Origin: Rhodobacter sp.
GTDB lineage: Bacteria > Pseudomonadota > Alphaproteobacteria > Rhodobacterales > Rhodobacteraceae
Assembly (NCBI GenBank): GCA_020637555.1
Contig: JACKKF010000013.1
Coordinates: 391,001 to 455,000, forward strand
Length of the DNA: 64,000 nucleotides
Direction: 5' to 3'
Part shown: one piece after another, positions 36,440 to 48,210 of the stretch
Position numbering within the stretch: position 1 is the first letter of the stretch
How the letters are laid out: each line of letters begins with the position of its first letter
Translations under genes and position numbers: made by a program
The notes under the pieces: generated by a model
What the model was told of the DNA's origin: nothing
The model's database searches: none
The model's input: the letters and a program-made list of their open reading frames with translations, nothing else

Positions 36440-36577
36440 TCAGGCCACGCGCTTTTGCACAGGGCGTCCGGCATAGGTCTTTTCCCCGACCTTGACCACA
36501 ACCAACCCCGAGGTCGTGGTCCGCACGAATTCGCCCTGAATGCTGAGATAGCGGCCGATCATGATGGTTTTCAGCAT
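36440..36577 (-). CDS. 45-residue hypothetical protein
   Basis: A short gene not resolved by simple ORF cut-offs. The product begins MLKTIMIGRYLSIQGEF, continues with a beta-rich VRTTTSGLVVVKVGEKTY and ends KRVA. GAGGGA lies six bases before the chosen ATG (an in-frame ATG at 36583 is too close). It is followed by a good terminator. Similar tiny 'MLKTI...VxVGxKxYxGRP' proteins occur in Rhodobacteraceae as I recall; function unknown. The surrounding region 36578-36733 is AT-rich and probably holds its promoter. Confidence 0.7.
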   Translation of the reverse strand: MLKTIMIGRYLSIQGEFVRTTTSGLVVVKVGEKTYAGRPVQKRVA

Positions 36578-36733
36578 GGTCATTCCCTCGTTCACCATGC
36601 CCAATTTATGCCACATTCCCGGCAGGGCTGCCAGAAATATGTCATATTTTATCGTTTGCGATCAGGAACTTGATTGTTCCATTGTTCACGCAATGGAAAC
36701 GCTTGGGCAAAACGTCGGCTTATTGTCCGTCGT

Positions 36734-37132
36734 TCAAAGCCAGTCGCGCAGGATCGGGATCAGCGGGATGTCGGCTGGCGGCATGGGGTAGTCGCTCAAC
36801 TGCCGCGCGTGCACCCATTTCAGCACTTGCCCCTCGCGTGGGGAAACGATTCCCTCCCACCGGCGACAGGCGAACAACGGCATGAGCAGGTGAAAATCCT
36901 CGTAGCTGTGGCTGGCAAAGGTCAGCGGAGCCAGGCAGGAGTGCCAGGTCTCGATGCCCAGTTCCTCGTGCAGCTCGCGGATCAGGGCGGTTTCGGGCGA
37001 CTCGCCGGGTTCGACCTTGCCGCCCGGAAACTCCCACAGACCGGCCAGCGATTTGCCTGCCGGGCGCTGGGCCAGCAGGACACGGCCGTCAGCGTCGATC
37101 AGCGCGACGGCAGAGACAAGAAGCAGCTTCAT
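36734..37132 (-). CDS. mutT: 8-oxo-dGTP pyrophosphohydrolase (MutT, Nudix)
   Basis: A 132-residue Nudix hydrolase with a complete Nudix box (GGKVEPGESPETALIRELHE followed by ELGI). It cleanses oxidised dGTP from the nucleotide pool. It lies downstream of argJ on the same strand with a hairpin between them, so it may be transcribed separately or by read-through. Confidence 0.93.
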   Translation of the reverse strand: MKLLLVSAVALIDADGRVLLAQRPAGKSLAGLWEFPGGKVEPGESPETALIRELHEELGIETWHSCLAPLTFASHSYEDFHLLMPLFACRRWEGIVSPREGQVLKWVHARQLSDYPMPPADIPLIPILRDWL

Positions 37133-37149
37133 GCGGGACTCTCCGGTCG

Positions 37150-37182
37150 AAAGGTCGGGGAAACGGGCGTTCCCCGGCCTTT
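37150..37182 (-). terminator. Hairpin between argJ and mutT
   Basis: A 13-bp stem aaaggtcggggaa / ttccccggcctttt-type with one T-G pair and loop ACGGGCG, in the 102-bp gap between argJ and mutT on the minus strand. Only a short T-tract, so termination may be partial. Confidence 0.5.
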
Positions 37183-37234
37183 CTCTGGTCTGGCTGGCGG
37201 GATGGGGCGCGGCCGAATCCTCGGCCGCAGACGA

Positions 37235-38575
37235 TCACGAGCGGTAATCGGCGTTGATGTCGATATAGCGATGGGTCAGATCGCAGGTCCACACGGTGGC
37301 CTTGCCCTTTCCGATGCCCAGATCGACGCCGATCTCAAGCTCCTGGTTCTTCATGTAGGCGGCGCCGTCGGCCTCTTGATAGCCGGGGTCGACCAGCCCG
37401 CCAGAGGCGACGGTATGCGGGCCAAAGGTGATGCCCAGCGAGTCGCGGTCGGCGGCGGCCCCCGATTTTCCGACCGCGGCGACGATGCGGCCCCAGTTCG
37501 GATCCTCGCCGGCGATGGCGGTCTTGACCAGCGGCGAATTGGCGATGCTGAGCGCGCAGCGTTTCGCGTCAGCCGCATCGGCGGCGCCCGTCACGGTGAT
37601 GCCGACGAATTTCGTCGCGCCCTCGCCGTCGCGCACGACCTGATGCGCAAGGTTCAGCATCACATCCGACAGCGCCCGCTCAAAGGCCTTTGCCTCGGCC
37701 GAGCGCATGTTGGCCAGCACCGGACCCTGACCCGTGGCGGCGACCAGCAGCGTGTCCGAAGTCGAGGTGTCGCTATCGACGGTGATGCAGTTGAACGAGG
37801 TGTCCGTCAGGCGGCTGACCATGGATTGCAGCGATTTCTGCGCAATGGCGACATCGGTGAACAGATAGACCAGCATCGTCGCCATGTCGGGCGCGATCAT
37901 GCCCGAGCCTTTGGCGATGCCGACGATATGCGCGGTCTGATCGCCGATCTGGACCTCGGCCATGGCGCCCTTGGGGTAGGTGTCGGTGGTCATGATGGCG
38001 CGGGCCGCGTCGGCGATGCCGTGCGGCGACAGGCCGGCGACCAGGCCGTCCAGCGCGGCCTCGATCCGCTCATGCGGCAGGGGCTCGCCGATCACGCCGG
38101 TTGACGAGGTGAAGACGCGGTTTTCCGGCACGCCCAGCTTGCCGGCCACCGCTGCCGACAGAGCATTGACTGACATCCAGCCGCGCGCGCCGGTGAAGGC
38201 GTTGGAATTGCCCGAGTTGACAAGGATCGCCGCGCCCTGATCGGCGCCGTCCTTCAGCCCGATCTTGGCCTGGCAATCCAGCACCGCCGCCGAGCGCGTC
38301 GCCGAGCGCGTGAAGGTGCCCGCGACCACTGTGCCGGGGGCAAGCCGGGCCAGCATCACATCGGTGCGGTTCTTGTAGCGCACGCCGGCCTGGGTGGTGG
38401 CAAACTCGACCCCGGCGATTTCGGGAAGCAGGGGGAAACCGTCGCGCGGCGCCAGCGGCGACACGAGTGTCACCTTGGTCTTTGGCGCGGCCATCGGTGC
38501 GGCTGCAAGCTTCGCTTCCAGGGCTTTGGCCCGGGCTTTCCATTTCTTGGCTTTCGCCTTGTATTTCTTGGCCAT
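37235..38575 (-). CDS. argJ: Bifunctional glutamate N-acetyltransferase/amino-acid acetyltransferase ArgJ
   Basis: Arginine biosynthesis enzyme that recycles the acetyl group from N-acetylornithine. The protein self-cleaves before the Thr in APDMATML. With 446 residues it exceeds the usual ~410 because of a 44-residue Lys/Ala-rich helical extension (MAKKYKAKAKKWKARAKALE...). That start at 38575 has GGAG at eight bases, so the extension is probably translated; Met28 (38494) would give a normal-length form. It lies downstream of the PpiC gene. Confidence 0.93.
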   Translation of the reverse strand: MAKKYKAKAKKWKARAKALEAKLAAAPMAAPKTKVTLVSPLAPRDGFPLLPEIAGVEFATTQAGVRYKNRTDVMLARLAPGTVVAGTFTRSATRSAAVLDCQAKIGLKDGADQGAAILVNSGNSNAFTGARGWMSVNALSAAVAGKLGVPENRVFTSSTGVIGEPLPHERIEAALDGLVAGLSPHGIADAARAIMTTDTYPKGAMAEVQIGDQTAHIVGIAKGSGMIAPDMATMLVYLFTDVAIAQKSLQSMVSRLTDTSFNCITVDSDTSTSDTLLVAATGQGPVLANMRSAEAKAFERALSDVMLNLAHQVVRDGEGATKFVGITVTGAADAADAKRCALSIANSPLVKTAIAGEDPNWGRIVAAVGKSGAAADRDSLGITFGPHTVASGGLVDPGYQEADGAAYMKNQELEIGVDLGIGKGKATVWTCDLTHRYIDINADYRS

Positions 38576-38597
38576 GGCCGGGCTCCTTGAACGGGAT

Positions 38598-38627
38598 CGG
38601 CCCGCGCCCCGGGTGGGGTGCGGGCCG
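38598..38627 (-). repeat. Strong hairpin between ppiC and argJ
   Basis: A 13-bp stem cggcccgcgcccc / ggggtgcgggccg (one G-T pair, loop GGGT) in the 79-bp gap. Without a T-tract it is more likely an RNA-stabilising or attenuating hairpin than a full terminator. Confidence 0.45.
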
Positions 38628-38654
38628 GTTGGCGTCACGATACGCGGCTGCGCG

Positions 38655-39539
38655 TCAGTCGTCCAGAAGGGTCGTCTGGCTCAGCAGCGCCGGGTCCATG
38701 TCAGCCGAGAGGTTCTCGACCGTGGTTTGCGCCGTCAGCTGGTCGATCAGCGCCCGCGAGGCATCGCGCTGGATCTGCTGAACCAGATCGTTGCGCACCT
38801 GCTCCAGCGGCGGGACCTGCTGGATGCGGGTGTCTTCCAGCTTGATCACATGCCAGCCAAAGCGGGTCTGCACCGGCTGCGAAACCTGGCCAGGTTCGAG
38901 TGCCTCGACCGCGGCCTGGAAGTCGGGGATCATCGCGCCCGCCGCGAACCAGCCCAGGTCGCCGCCGTTCTGCGCCGACCCGTCCGTCGACATCTCGCGC
39001 GCGACATCGGCAAAATCGCGGCCATCGGCCAGCGCGGCCTCGACCTGCTGGGCCTCGTCCTCGGTCGCGACGAGAATATGGGCCGCATGGTATTCGGTCA
39101 CGGGATCGCCGGCGGCATATTGCGCGGCAAAGGCGTCATAGGCGGCAGCGATGCTTTCGTCGGTGACCGCCGCGTTCACGGCCGCGACCAGCGCCGAATT
39201 GGCGATGAAGTTGCGGTTCTCGTTCTGCAGCAGGATCTGTTCGCGATGCGAAAGGTTGTCGGCGTGCGACTGCGCCAGCACCTCCTGCTCGATCAGTTGC
39301 TGCACCACGGCCGGGAACAGCGTGGCGTCCGGAACCTGGGCGAATTGTTGCGGCAGTTGCGTGCGCAGCGCGATGGCATTGCCCAGCGTGATATCGACGC
39401 CACCCACGCGGGCGATCACGGTATCGGCGGTCGCGGTGCTGGTCACGGCGTCGGCGGCCGGCGCATCTTCGGCCAGGGCGGGCAGCGCCAGCGTGGCAAC
39501 GAATGCCGCCGCCAGTGCAAATCGAGCGTTTTTGAACAT
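38655..39539 (-). CDS. Exported PpiC/SurA-type peptidyl-prolyl isomerase
   Basis: A 294-residue periplasmic foldase with signal peptide (FALAAAFVATLALPALA). The parvulin domain includes HAAHILVATEDEAQ, GGDLGWFAAGAMIPDF and TRFGWHVIKLED; a SurA-N-like helical part precedes it. It probably assists folding of exported proteins. ATG 39539 follows aggagctttgc. It is divergent from secA across 185 bp. Confidence 0.9.
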   Translation of the reverse strand: MFKNARFALAAAFVATLALPALAEDAPAADAVTSTATADTVIARVGGVDITLGNAIALRTQLPQQFAQVPDATLFPAVVQQLIEQEVLAQSHADNLSHREQILLQNENRNFIANSALVAAVNAAVTDESIAAAYDAFAAQYAAGDPVTEYHAAHILVATEDEAQQVEAALADGRDFADVAREMSTDGSAQNGGDLGWFAAGAMIPDFQAAVEALEPGQVSQPVQTRFGWHVIKLEDTRIQQVPPLEQVRNDLVQQIQRDASRALIDQLTAQTTVENLSADMDPALLSQTTLLDD

Positions 39540-39577
39540 GCAAAGCTCCTGAATCGCGCCCTTGGGGGCGGCTGTGA

Positions 39578-39606
39578 TTGACACCTGTTTGGCCGCCCCT
39601 TACATG
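39578..39606 (+). promoter_or_regulatory. Candidate secA promoter
   Basis: ttgaca (39578-39583), 17-bp spacer, tacatg (39601-39606), 119 bp before secA. The -35 is perfect; the -10 keeps TA and lacks the final T. Confidence 0.4.
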
Positions 39607-39724
39607 CCAAAGCGACTTTTTCATTGCTCGGGCTGGACAGTCGCGCCCTGTTTAGGAAAGCAGCCGCCAACCGGCAACCCCGCCGGAGACGTCACCCGGT
39701 CACACAAAGGCGAGCGGAGAACAC

Positions 39725-42454
<2,730 letters not shown>

Positions 42455-42474
42455 AATCTGCCTGACTGGACCCG

Positions 42475-42502
42475 TGCGGCGCGCCTTTCGTGGCGCGCCG
42501 CA
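42475..42502 (+). terminator. Hairpin after secA
   Basis: A perfect 11-bp stem tgcggcgcgcc / ggcgcgccgca with loop TTTCGT, 21 bp after the secA stop. There is no T-tract, so it may be a weak terminator or an RNA-end stabiliser. Confidence 0.5.
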
Positions 42503-42620
42503 GGCATTTCCGGGGGCGGGGATGACAGATCATTGCCGTGAAACAACCCCGCATGTGCCCCAAAGCTGCCCAACTCGCCCCCGATAACGGACCGGTCATT
42601 CATTCGAGCCGGAGTCCGCC

Positions 42621-43898
42621 ATGAACAGGGTCCGCATTGTTGCTATTTCCGCCGTCGCACTGGGTGCTGCGGTTGTTGCCGGGACGCAGTTCCAGCAATC
42701 GACACCTCAGCCCGTGTCCGCGGGTCAGACCATGCCTGAGCCGGCGGTCGCGCCGGTTGCGGCTGCGGCCCCGGTCGCTGAAACCTCTCTTGCGGCGTTG
42801 AGTGCGGCTGCACCGGGTGAACCCGGCACCGCGCCCGTTGCGCCGGGCCTGGCGCCGGACTTGGCGCCGGACCTGGCGTCATCCGATCGCCCCGACCTGA
42901 CCGCCGCGCCGATGTCCCCGTCGGTCACCCCGGCCGAAGCCCCCGCGCGGGCAGTCCCGCCGCGTCGCGTCGCGCCGCAGATGGCCAGCATCCTGCCCGG
43001 CGAAGCACCGCAGCAGGCCGAGCAGCCGGTGACCGCCGCCAGCGTCGTGCCGCGCACCGATCTGGCCAATGCAGAACCCGCGGCCCCCCCGCAGGAAGCC
43101 ATGACCCGCGAGATCGTCGAACGCGCCCTGCAACCGGCCCCGCCGCCGTTCCCGCCGGTTGAAACCGCGGCCGAGACCGGGCCCGTCGAACCGCTTGATC
43201 CGCAGCTCGAGGCCGAAATCAACGCCTGCGCCGTCTGGCTGGTTGTCACCGCCGCGCCGGATGCGATGCTGGATGCCAGCGTCTACGCGCCGTGCGATCA
43301 GGGCGCTCAAGTTGCGATCAGCCATGCGGGCCTGACCTTTGACACGCATCTCGGGGCGGATGGTCAGCTCATGACCCAGATCCCGGCCCTGGCCGAGGAC
43401 GCCTCGGTCACGCTGACCTTTGCCGACGGGCGGGTCGAAACCGACAGCACCAGCGTTCCCGATCTGGCGAATGTCGAACGGGTGGTTCTGGGTTGGCAGG
43501 GTCCGGCTGCCCTGGCCCTGCACGCCTATGAGTTCGGCGCCCGTTTTGGCGACTCGGGTCACGTTCACGCCGGGCATCCCATGGCGCCCGGCATGGAGGG
43601 CCACGGTTTCCTGACGGTGCTGGGCGATCCATCGATCGAAAACGCGCATCTGGCGCAGGTCTATTCCTATCCGCGCGGCGAATCGCCCCGGACCGGTGAG
43701 GTCGCGCTCGAGATCGAGGTGCCTGTCACCGACGCAAGCTGCGGGCAGACCTTGACCGCGAACTCGCTGGAGCTGCATGGCGGCGCTGCCGGTCAGGTCC
43801 GCGCGATCCGCCTGGATATGCCCGCATGCGACGGTGCGGGGGGATATGTGGTGCTGCCGGGCGTGCTGCCCGAACTGCAGATCGCCCAGTTGCAATAA
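42621..43898 (+). CDS. Exported Pro/Ala-rich protein of unknown function
   Basis: A 425-residue protein with an uncleaved or late-cleaved N-terminal membrane segment (IVAISAVALGAAVVAG). Residues about 28-190 are low-complexity Pro/Ala/Glu linker; about 195-425 form a globular domain with four cysteines (ACAVW, APCDQ, SCGQT, PACDG) and a His/Gly-rich loop (GHVHAGHPMAPGMEGHG). I do not recognise the family; similar proteins next to secA in Rhodobacteraceae may carry the label 'translocase' only by context. A terminator follows. Confidence 0.75.
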   Translation: MNRVRIVAISAVALGAAVVAGTQFQQSTPQPVSAGQTMPEPAVAPVAAAAPVAETSLAALSAAAPGEPGTAPVAPGLAPDLAPDLASSDRPDLTAAPMSPSVTPAEAPARAVPPRRVAPQMASILPGEAPQQAEQPVTAASVVPRTDLANAEPAAPPQEAMTREIVERALQPAPPPFPPVETAAETGPVEPLDPQLEAEINACAVWLVVTAAPDAMLDASVYAPCDQGAQVAISHAGLTFDTHLGADGQLMTQIPALAEDASVTLTFADGRVETDSTSVPDLANVERVVLGWQGPAALALHAYEFGARFGDSGHVHAGHPMAPGMEGHGFLTVLGDPSIENAHLAQVYSYPRGESPRTGEVALEIEVPVTDASCGQTLTANSLELHGGAAGQVRAIRLDMPACDGAGGYVVLPGVLPELQIAQLQ

Positions 43899-43938
43899 CG
43901 CGCGCCCGCGCTGGACGCGATCCCCAAGGGTATGAACA

Positions 43939-43968
43939 GGGCTCGGCGCAGGACGCCGGGCCCGTTTT
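43939..43968 (+). terminator. Intrinsic terminator after unknown exported protein
   Basis: A 10-bp stem gggctcggcg / cgccgggccc (one T-G pair, loop CAGGA) followed by GTTTTC, 40 bp after the stop codon. Confidence 0.75.
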
Positions 43969-44034
43969 CATTGCCCGACGGGGCAGGGGTGACCAGAGGG
44001 ACCGCGCATCGTGCGCCGAACACGGACCAGCGTC

Positions 44035-44787
44035 TCACAGCAGGCCCTCTGCGCGAAAGCTGAACTCGCGTGACTTTCCAATGATCAGGTGATCATGCAG
44101 CACCAGTGACAAGGCGTCCGCCCCCTGGCGGATGCGTTCGGTCAGCGCGATATCCTGCTGGCTGGGGGTCGGATCCCCGGACGGGTGGTTGTGCACCAGG
44201 ATCAAGGCCGAGGCATCCAGATCCAGCCCCCGGCGCAGGACCTCTCGCGGATAGACCGGGACATGATCCACCGTTCCGCGACCCTGCTCTTCATCCGCGA
44301 TCAGGCAGTTCTTGCGGTCCAGATAAAGCACGCGCACATGCTCGACCGTGCGATGGCCCATGATCGTGTGGCAATAATCCAGAAGCGCGTCCCAGGACGA
44401 GATGACCGGACGTTTCACCATGCGCGCGCGGGTGAGGCGCGCGGCCGCCGCCTCGGTCAGCTTCAGGGCCACCAGAACCGAATCCCCCACGCCGGGAACC
44501 TTGCGCAACTGTGCCTCGGGTGCGGTGATGACGCCCGCAAGCCCGTCGAACCGATCCATCAGGGCCCGGGCCAGGGGTTTCACATCCTGACGCGGGATCG
44601 CCCCGAACAGGATCAGTTCCAGCAATTCGTAATCCGGCACCGCGTTTGCGCCCCCGTCCAGAAAGCGCGCACGCAGCCGTTTGCGGTGATCCTTGAGATA
44701 TGACGGCAGCAGGACCGGCGATCCGATCGGCCGCGCATCGTCGAACAGGGGAAGCGGGGCTTCCGAGAGGGCATCTCGCTGGCGCAT
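44035..44787 (-). CDS. radC: DNA repair protein RadC family
   Basis: A 250-residue RadC/JAB1-MPN-like protein. N-terminal helix-hairpin-helix (KVPGVGDSVL) and C-terminal JAMM metal motif HNHPSGD with distant EH(VRV). Its cellular role is not well defined despite the name. It lies downstream of dnaJ after a terminator. Confidence 0.93.
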   Translation of the reverse strand: MRQRDALSEAPLPLFDDARPIGSPVLLPSYLKDHRKRLRARFLDGGANAVPDYELLELILFGAIPRQDVKPLARALMDRFDGLAGVITAPEAQLRKVPGVGDSVLVALKLTEAAAARLTRARMVKRPVISSWDALLDYCHTIMGHRTVEHVRVLYLDRKNCLIADEEQGRGTVDHVPVYPREVLRRGLDLDASALILVHNHPSGDPTPSQQDIALTERIRQGADALSLVLHDHLIIGKSREFSFRAEGLL

Positions 44788-44826
44788 GCCCCAACCTGGA
44801 CCGAGTCTGGTTGAAAAAGCGTTAAC

Positions 44827-44852
44827 GAAAACGGCGGCCCAGGGGCCGCCGT
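44827..44852 (-). terminator. Terminator of dnaJ
   Basis: A perfect 9-bp stem acggcggcc / ggccgccgt (loop CAGG on the plus strand) followed on the minus strand by TTTTCG, just beyond the dnaJ stop. Confidence 0.75.
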
Positions 44853-44878
44853 GTCCACGGGGTCAGGAAAGGCTGGGC

Positions 44879-46042
44879 TCAGCCTTTCATCCCTTCCCAG
44901 AAGCTTTTGACCTTGCTGAAGAAACTGTTGCCTTCCGGGTGGTTGTCCTGTGACAGCGACTCGAATTCGCGCAGCAGTTCCTTTTGCCGCGAGGTCAGGT
45001 TCACCGGGGTTTCGACCCCCAGTTCGATCAACATGTCGCCGGACCCGCCGCCGCGCAGCGCGGGCATCCCCTTGCCACGCAGTCGCATCTGCTTGCCGGA
45101 CTGGGCACCGGCCGGGATCTTCACCCGTGAGCGCCCGCCATCGATCGTGGGCACCTCGACCTCGCCCCCGAGGGCGGCGGCGGTGAAGCTGACCGGGACG
45201 CGGCAATGCAGGTCAAGCCCGTCGCGCTGGAAGAGCGCGTGTTCGCGCACCTCGATGAAGATATAGAGGTCGCCCGAGGGGCCGCCCCTGAGCCCGGCCT
45301 CGCCCTCGCCCGAAAGGCGAATGCGGGTGCCGGTTTCAACGCCCGCCGGAATGTTGACCGAAAGCGACCGCTCCTTTTCGACGCGGCCGGCGCCCTTGCA
45401 GGATTTGCACGGGTTCTTGACGATCTGCCCCAGCCCGCCGCAGGTCGGGCAGGTGCGTTCGACGGTGAAGAAGCCCTGCTGCGCGCGGACCTTGCCCATG
45501 CCCGAACAGGTCGGGCAGGTAACAGGCTCGGCCCCCCCCTCGGCGCCGGTGCCGTGGCATTCGTCGCAGGTGGACAGGGTCGGCACACGGATGGATTTCT
45601 GCGTGCCTTGATAGGCCTCTTCCAGCGTGACGCGCAGGTTGTAGCGCAGATCCGATCCGCGGCTTGCACGGTTGCGCGTACCGCCACCGCCACCGCCCCG
45701 GCCGCCCATGAAATCGCCGAACAGATCTTCGAACACATCCGAGAAGGCCGACGAAAAGTCGCCGCCCGGATGCCCGCCGCGCGGGCCGCGGGGGCCGGCG
45801 CCTGCGCCCATGCCTCCCTCGAAGGCGGCGTGGCCATACCGGTCGTAGGCGGCCTTCTTGTCGGCGTCCTTGAGCACGTCGTAGGCTTCGTTCACTTCCT
45901 TGAACTGGGCCTCGGCGTCGGGGTTGTCCTTGTTGCGGTCGGGGTGCAGTTCTTTCGCCTTGGTGCGGTAGGCCTTTTTCAGCTCGTCGGCCGACGCGCT
46001 GCGGGCCGCACCCAGGACTTCGTAATAGTCGCGCTTGGCCAT
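44879..46042 (-). CDS. dnaJ: Chaperone protein DnaJ
   Basis: J-domain co-chaperone of 387 residues. The J domain has HPD (KELHPDRNK); a Gly-rich linker follows; the zinc domain has four CxxCxGxG repeats ([32 protein letters not shown]). It stimulates DnaK ATPase and delivers substrates. It lies 73 bp downstream of dnaK, separated by a hairpin. Confidence 0.96.
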   Translation of the reverse strand: MAKRDYYEVLGAARSASADELKKAYRTKAKELHPDRNKDNPDAEAQFKEVNEAYDVLKDADKKAAYDRYGHAAFEGGMGAGAGPRGPRGGHPGGDFSSAFSDVFEDLFGDFMGGRGGGGGGTRNRASRGSDLRYNLRVTLEEAYQGTQKSIRVPTLSTCDECHGTGAEGGAEPVTCPTCSGMGKVRAQQGFFTVERTCPTCGGLGQIVKNPCKSCKGAGRVEKERSLSVNIPAGVETGTRIRLSGEGEAGLRGGPSGDLYIFIEVREHALFQRDGLDLHCRVPVSFTAAALGGEVEVPTIDGGRSRVKIPAGAQSGKQMRLRGKGMPALRGGGSGDMLIELGVETPVNLTSRQKELLREFESLSQDNHPEGNSFFSKVKSFWEGMKG

Positions 46043-46067
46043 TCGTGGACCTCACCTTTCAAAGACA

Positions 46068-46099
46068 AGGCCCCGGTCCGGCATGACCGGCCGGGGCCT
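46068..46099 (-). repeat. Intercistronic hairpin between dnaK and dnaJ
   Basis: An 11-bp stem aggccccggtc / ggccggggcct (one T-G pair) sits in the dnaK-dnaJ gap. On the minus-strand transcript it precedes TTGTCTTTG; it may reduce dnaJ expression or define RNA processing. Confidence 0.45.
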
Positions 46100-46115
46100 C
46101 GCGGTTTACACGGCG

Positions 46116-48032
46116 TCAGCCGCGACGCTTGTTGTCATCGAGGTCCTCGAAGTCGGCATCGACGATGTCGTCATCGACCGGGCGCGGCTCGTCGTCGGAG
46201 GCTCCCTCGCCCTCGCCGGCTTCCTGCTGCGCCTTGTAGATGGCTTCGCCCAGCTTCATCGAGGCATCGCGCACGTTGTTGATACCCGACTTGATCTTGT
46301 CGGCATCGTCACCGTCCACGGTGTCCTTGAGCGCCGCAATCGCCAGCTCGATCGCTTCGACGGTCGTCGGGTCGACCTTGTCCTTGTATTCGGACAGCGA
46401 CTTTTCGGTCGAGTGGATCAGGCTTTCCGCCTGGTTCCTGGCCTCGACCAGGTCCTTGCGGGCCTTGTCGGCGTCGGCGTTGGCCTCGGCGTCCTTGATC
46501 ATCTGTTCGATATCGGCATCCGACAGACCACCCGAAGCCTGGATCGTGATCCGCTGCTCCTTGTTCGTGGCCTTGTCACGGGCCGACACGTTGACGATAC
46601 CGTTCGCGTCGATGTCGAAGGTCACCTCGATCTGCGGCAGACCACGGGGCGCGGGCGGGATGCCCTCCAGGTTGAACTGGCCCAGGATCTTGTTGTCGGC
46701 CGCCATCTCGCGCTCGCCCTGGAACACGCGGATGGTCACCGCGTTCTGGTTGTCCTCGGCGGTCGAAAAGACCTGCGACTTCTTCGTCGGGATCGTGGTG
46801 TTGCGGTCGATCAGACGGGTGAACACCCCGCCCAGGGTTTCGATGCCCAGCGACAGCGGCGTCACGTCCAGCAGCACGACATCCTTGACGTCGCCTTGCA
46901 GCACGCCGGCCTGGATGGCCGCGCCCATGGCCACGACTTCATCGGGGTTCACGCCCTTGTGGGGCTCCTTGCCGAAGAACTTGGTGACCTCTTCGATCAC
47001 CTTGGGCATCCGGGTCATGCCGCCGACCAGAACGACCTCGTCAATGTCGCCTTTCGACAGGCCGGCGTCCTTGAGCGCCTGCGCGCAGGGCTTCATCGAC
47101 TTGACGATCAGGTCGCCCACCAGGCTTTCCAGCTTGGCGCGGGTCAGCTTCATGACCATGTGCAGGGCTGCCCGGTGTTCTTGTCCATCGAGATGAACGG
47201 CTGGTTGATCTCGGTCTGCTGGCTGGACGACAGCTCGATCTTGGCCTTTTCCGACGCTTCCTTCAGGCGCTGAAGCGCCATCTTGTCCAGTGCTCAGATC
47301 AACGCCATGCTCTTTTCTGAACTCGTCCACCAGGTAGGTGACGATCCGCATGTCGAAGTCTTCACCACCCAGGAAGGTGTCGCCGTTGGTCGATTTCACC
47401 TCGAACAGGCCATCGTCGATTTCCAGGATCGAGATGTCGAAGGTCCCGCCGCCGAGGTCATAGACCGCGATCGTCTTGGAGCCTTCCTTGTCCAGGCCGT
47501 AAGCCAGCGCGGCCGCGGTCGGTTCGTTGATGATGCGCAGCACTTCAAGGCCGGCAATCTTGCCCGCGTCCTTGGTCGCCTGACGCTGTGCGTCGTTGAA
47601 ATACGCGGGCACGGTGATGACGGCCTGCGTGACGTTCTCGCCCAGATAGCTTTCGGCGGTTTCCTTCATCTTCTGCAGGATGAAGGCGCTGATCTGCGAC
47701 GGCGAATATTTCTCGCTGCGCACTTCGACCCAGGCGTCACCGTTGCCGCCATCCACGATCTTGTAGGGGACAAGTTTCTTGTCCTTCTCGACTTCGGCAT
47801 CCGAAGTCCGGCGCCCGATCAGGCGCTTCACCGCAAACACGGTATTGGTGGGGTTGGTGACGGCCTGCCGCTTGGCGGGCTGGCCGACCAGGCGCTCACT
47901 TTCGGTGAAACCAACGATCGACGGCGTGGTGCGCGCGCCTTCCGAGTTCTCGATAACGCGGGGCTGCGAGCCTTCCATGATGGCCACGCAGGAGTTGGTG
48001 GTCCCGAGGTCGATCCCGATGACTTTAGCCAT
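46116..48032 (-). CDS. dnaK: Chaperone protein DnaK, with a frame-shifted internal segment
   Basis: Hsp70 of 638 residues, open throughout. N-terminal [25 protein letters not shown] and the C-terminal acidic tail are typical. However, residues encoded by about 47165-47290 do not match Hsp70 in this frame. In the next frame the same DNA encodes the conserved [24 protein letters not shown] segment ending NTGQP. An extra base near 47288-47291 and a missing C near 47165-47167 would explain this. DnaK is too conserved for this to be natural; sequence error is likeliest. A heat-shock promoter lies upstream. Confidence 0.9.
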   Translation of the reverse strand: MAKVIGIDLGTTNSCVAIMEGSQPRVIENSEGARTTPSIVGFTESERLVGQPAKRQAVTNPTNTVFAVKRLIGRRTSDAEVEKDKKLVPYKIVDGGNGDAWVEVRSEKYSPSQISAFILQKMKETAESYLGENVTQAVITVPAYFNDAQRQATKDAGKIAGLEVLRIINEPTAAALAYGLDKEGSKTIAVYDLGGGTFDISILEIDDGLFEVKSTNGDTFLGGEDFDMRIVTYLVDEFRKEHGVDLSTGQDGASAPEGSVGKGQDRAVVQPADRDQPAVHLDGQEHRAALHMVMKLTRAKLESLVGDLIVKSMKPCAQALKDAGLSKGDIDEVVLVGGMTRMPKVIEEVTKFFGKEPHKGVNPDEVVAMGAAIQAGVLQGDVKDVVLLDVTPLSLGIETLGGVFTRLIDRNTTIPTKKSQVFSTAEDNQNAVTIRVFQGEREMAADNKILGQFNLEGIPPAPRGLPQIEVTFDIDANGIVNVSARDKATNKEQRITIQASGGLSDADIEQMIKDAEANADADKARKDLVEARNQAESLIHSTEKSLSEYKDKVDPTTVEAIELAIAALKDTVDGDDADKIKSGINNVRDASMKLGEAIYKAQQEAGEGEGASDDEPRPVDDDIVDADFEDLDDNKRRG

Positions 48033-48144
48033 GTTGAAATCCTCTTTCCTTCGGCGATGTTGTGGGGCGACGATCCCGTCAGGCTTCGCCTCCCCGATCC
48101 CAGAACCGGGCCCCCGTCAGGGCGTTTTCCCGGCTTCGAGGGCT

Positions 48145-48173
48145 ATATAGGGAGGGGAAAACGGGCCTGCAAG
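48145..48173 (-). promoter_or_regulatory. RpoH-type (sigma-32) promoter of dnaKJ
   Basis: On the minus strand cttgca (48173-48168), a 17-bp spacer and ctatat (48150-48145) match the alphaproteobacterial sigma-32 pattern CTTG-N17-C(Y)TAT. It lies about 113 bp before the dnaK start. Confidence 0.6.
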
Positions 48174-48210
48174 CGCCCGCGCCGCCTCAATTTCACACGA
48201 GTTTCACCGA

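Noticed and set aside
47165..47291. A novel insertion domain in DnaK
   Set aside because: The unusual residues disappear when the adjacent frame is read, which restores conserved Hsp70 sequence, so it is not a new domain.
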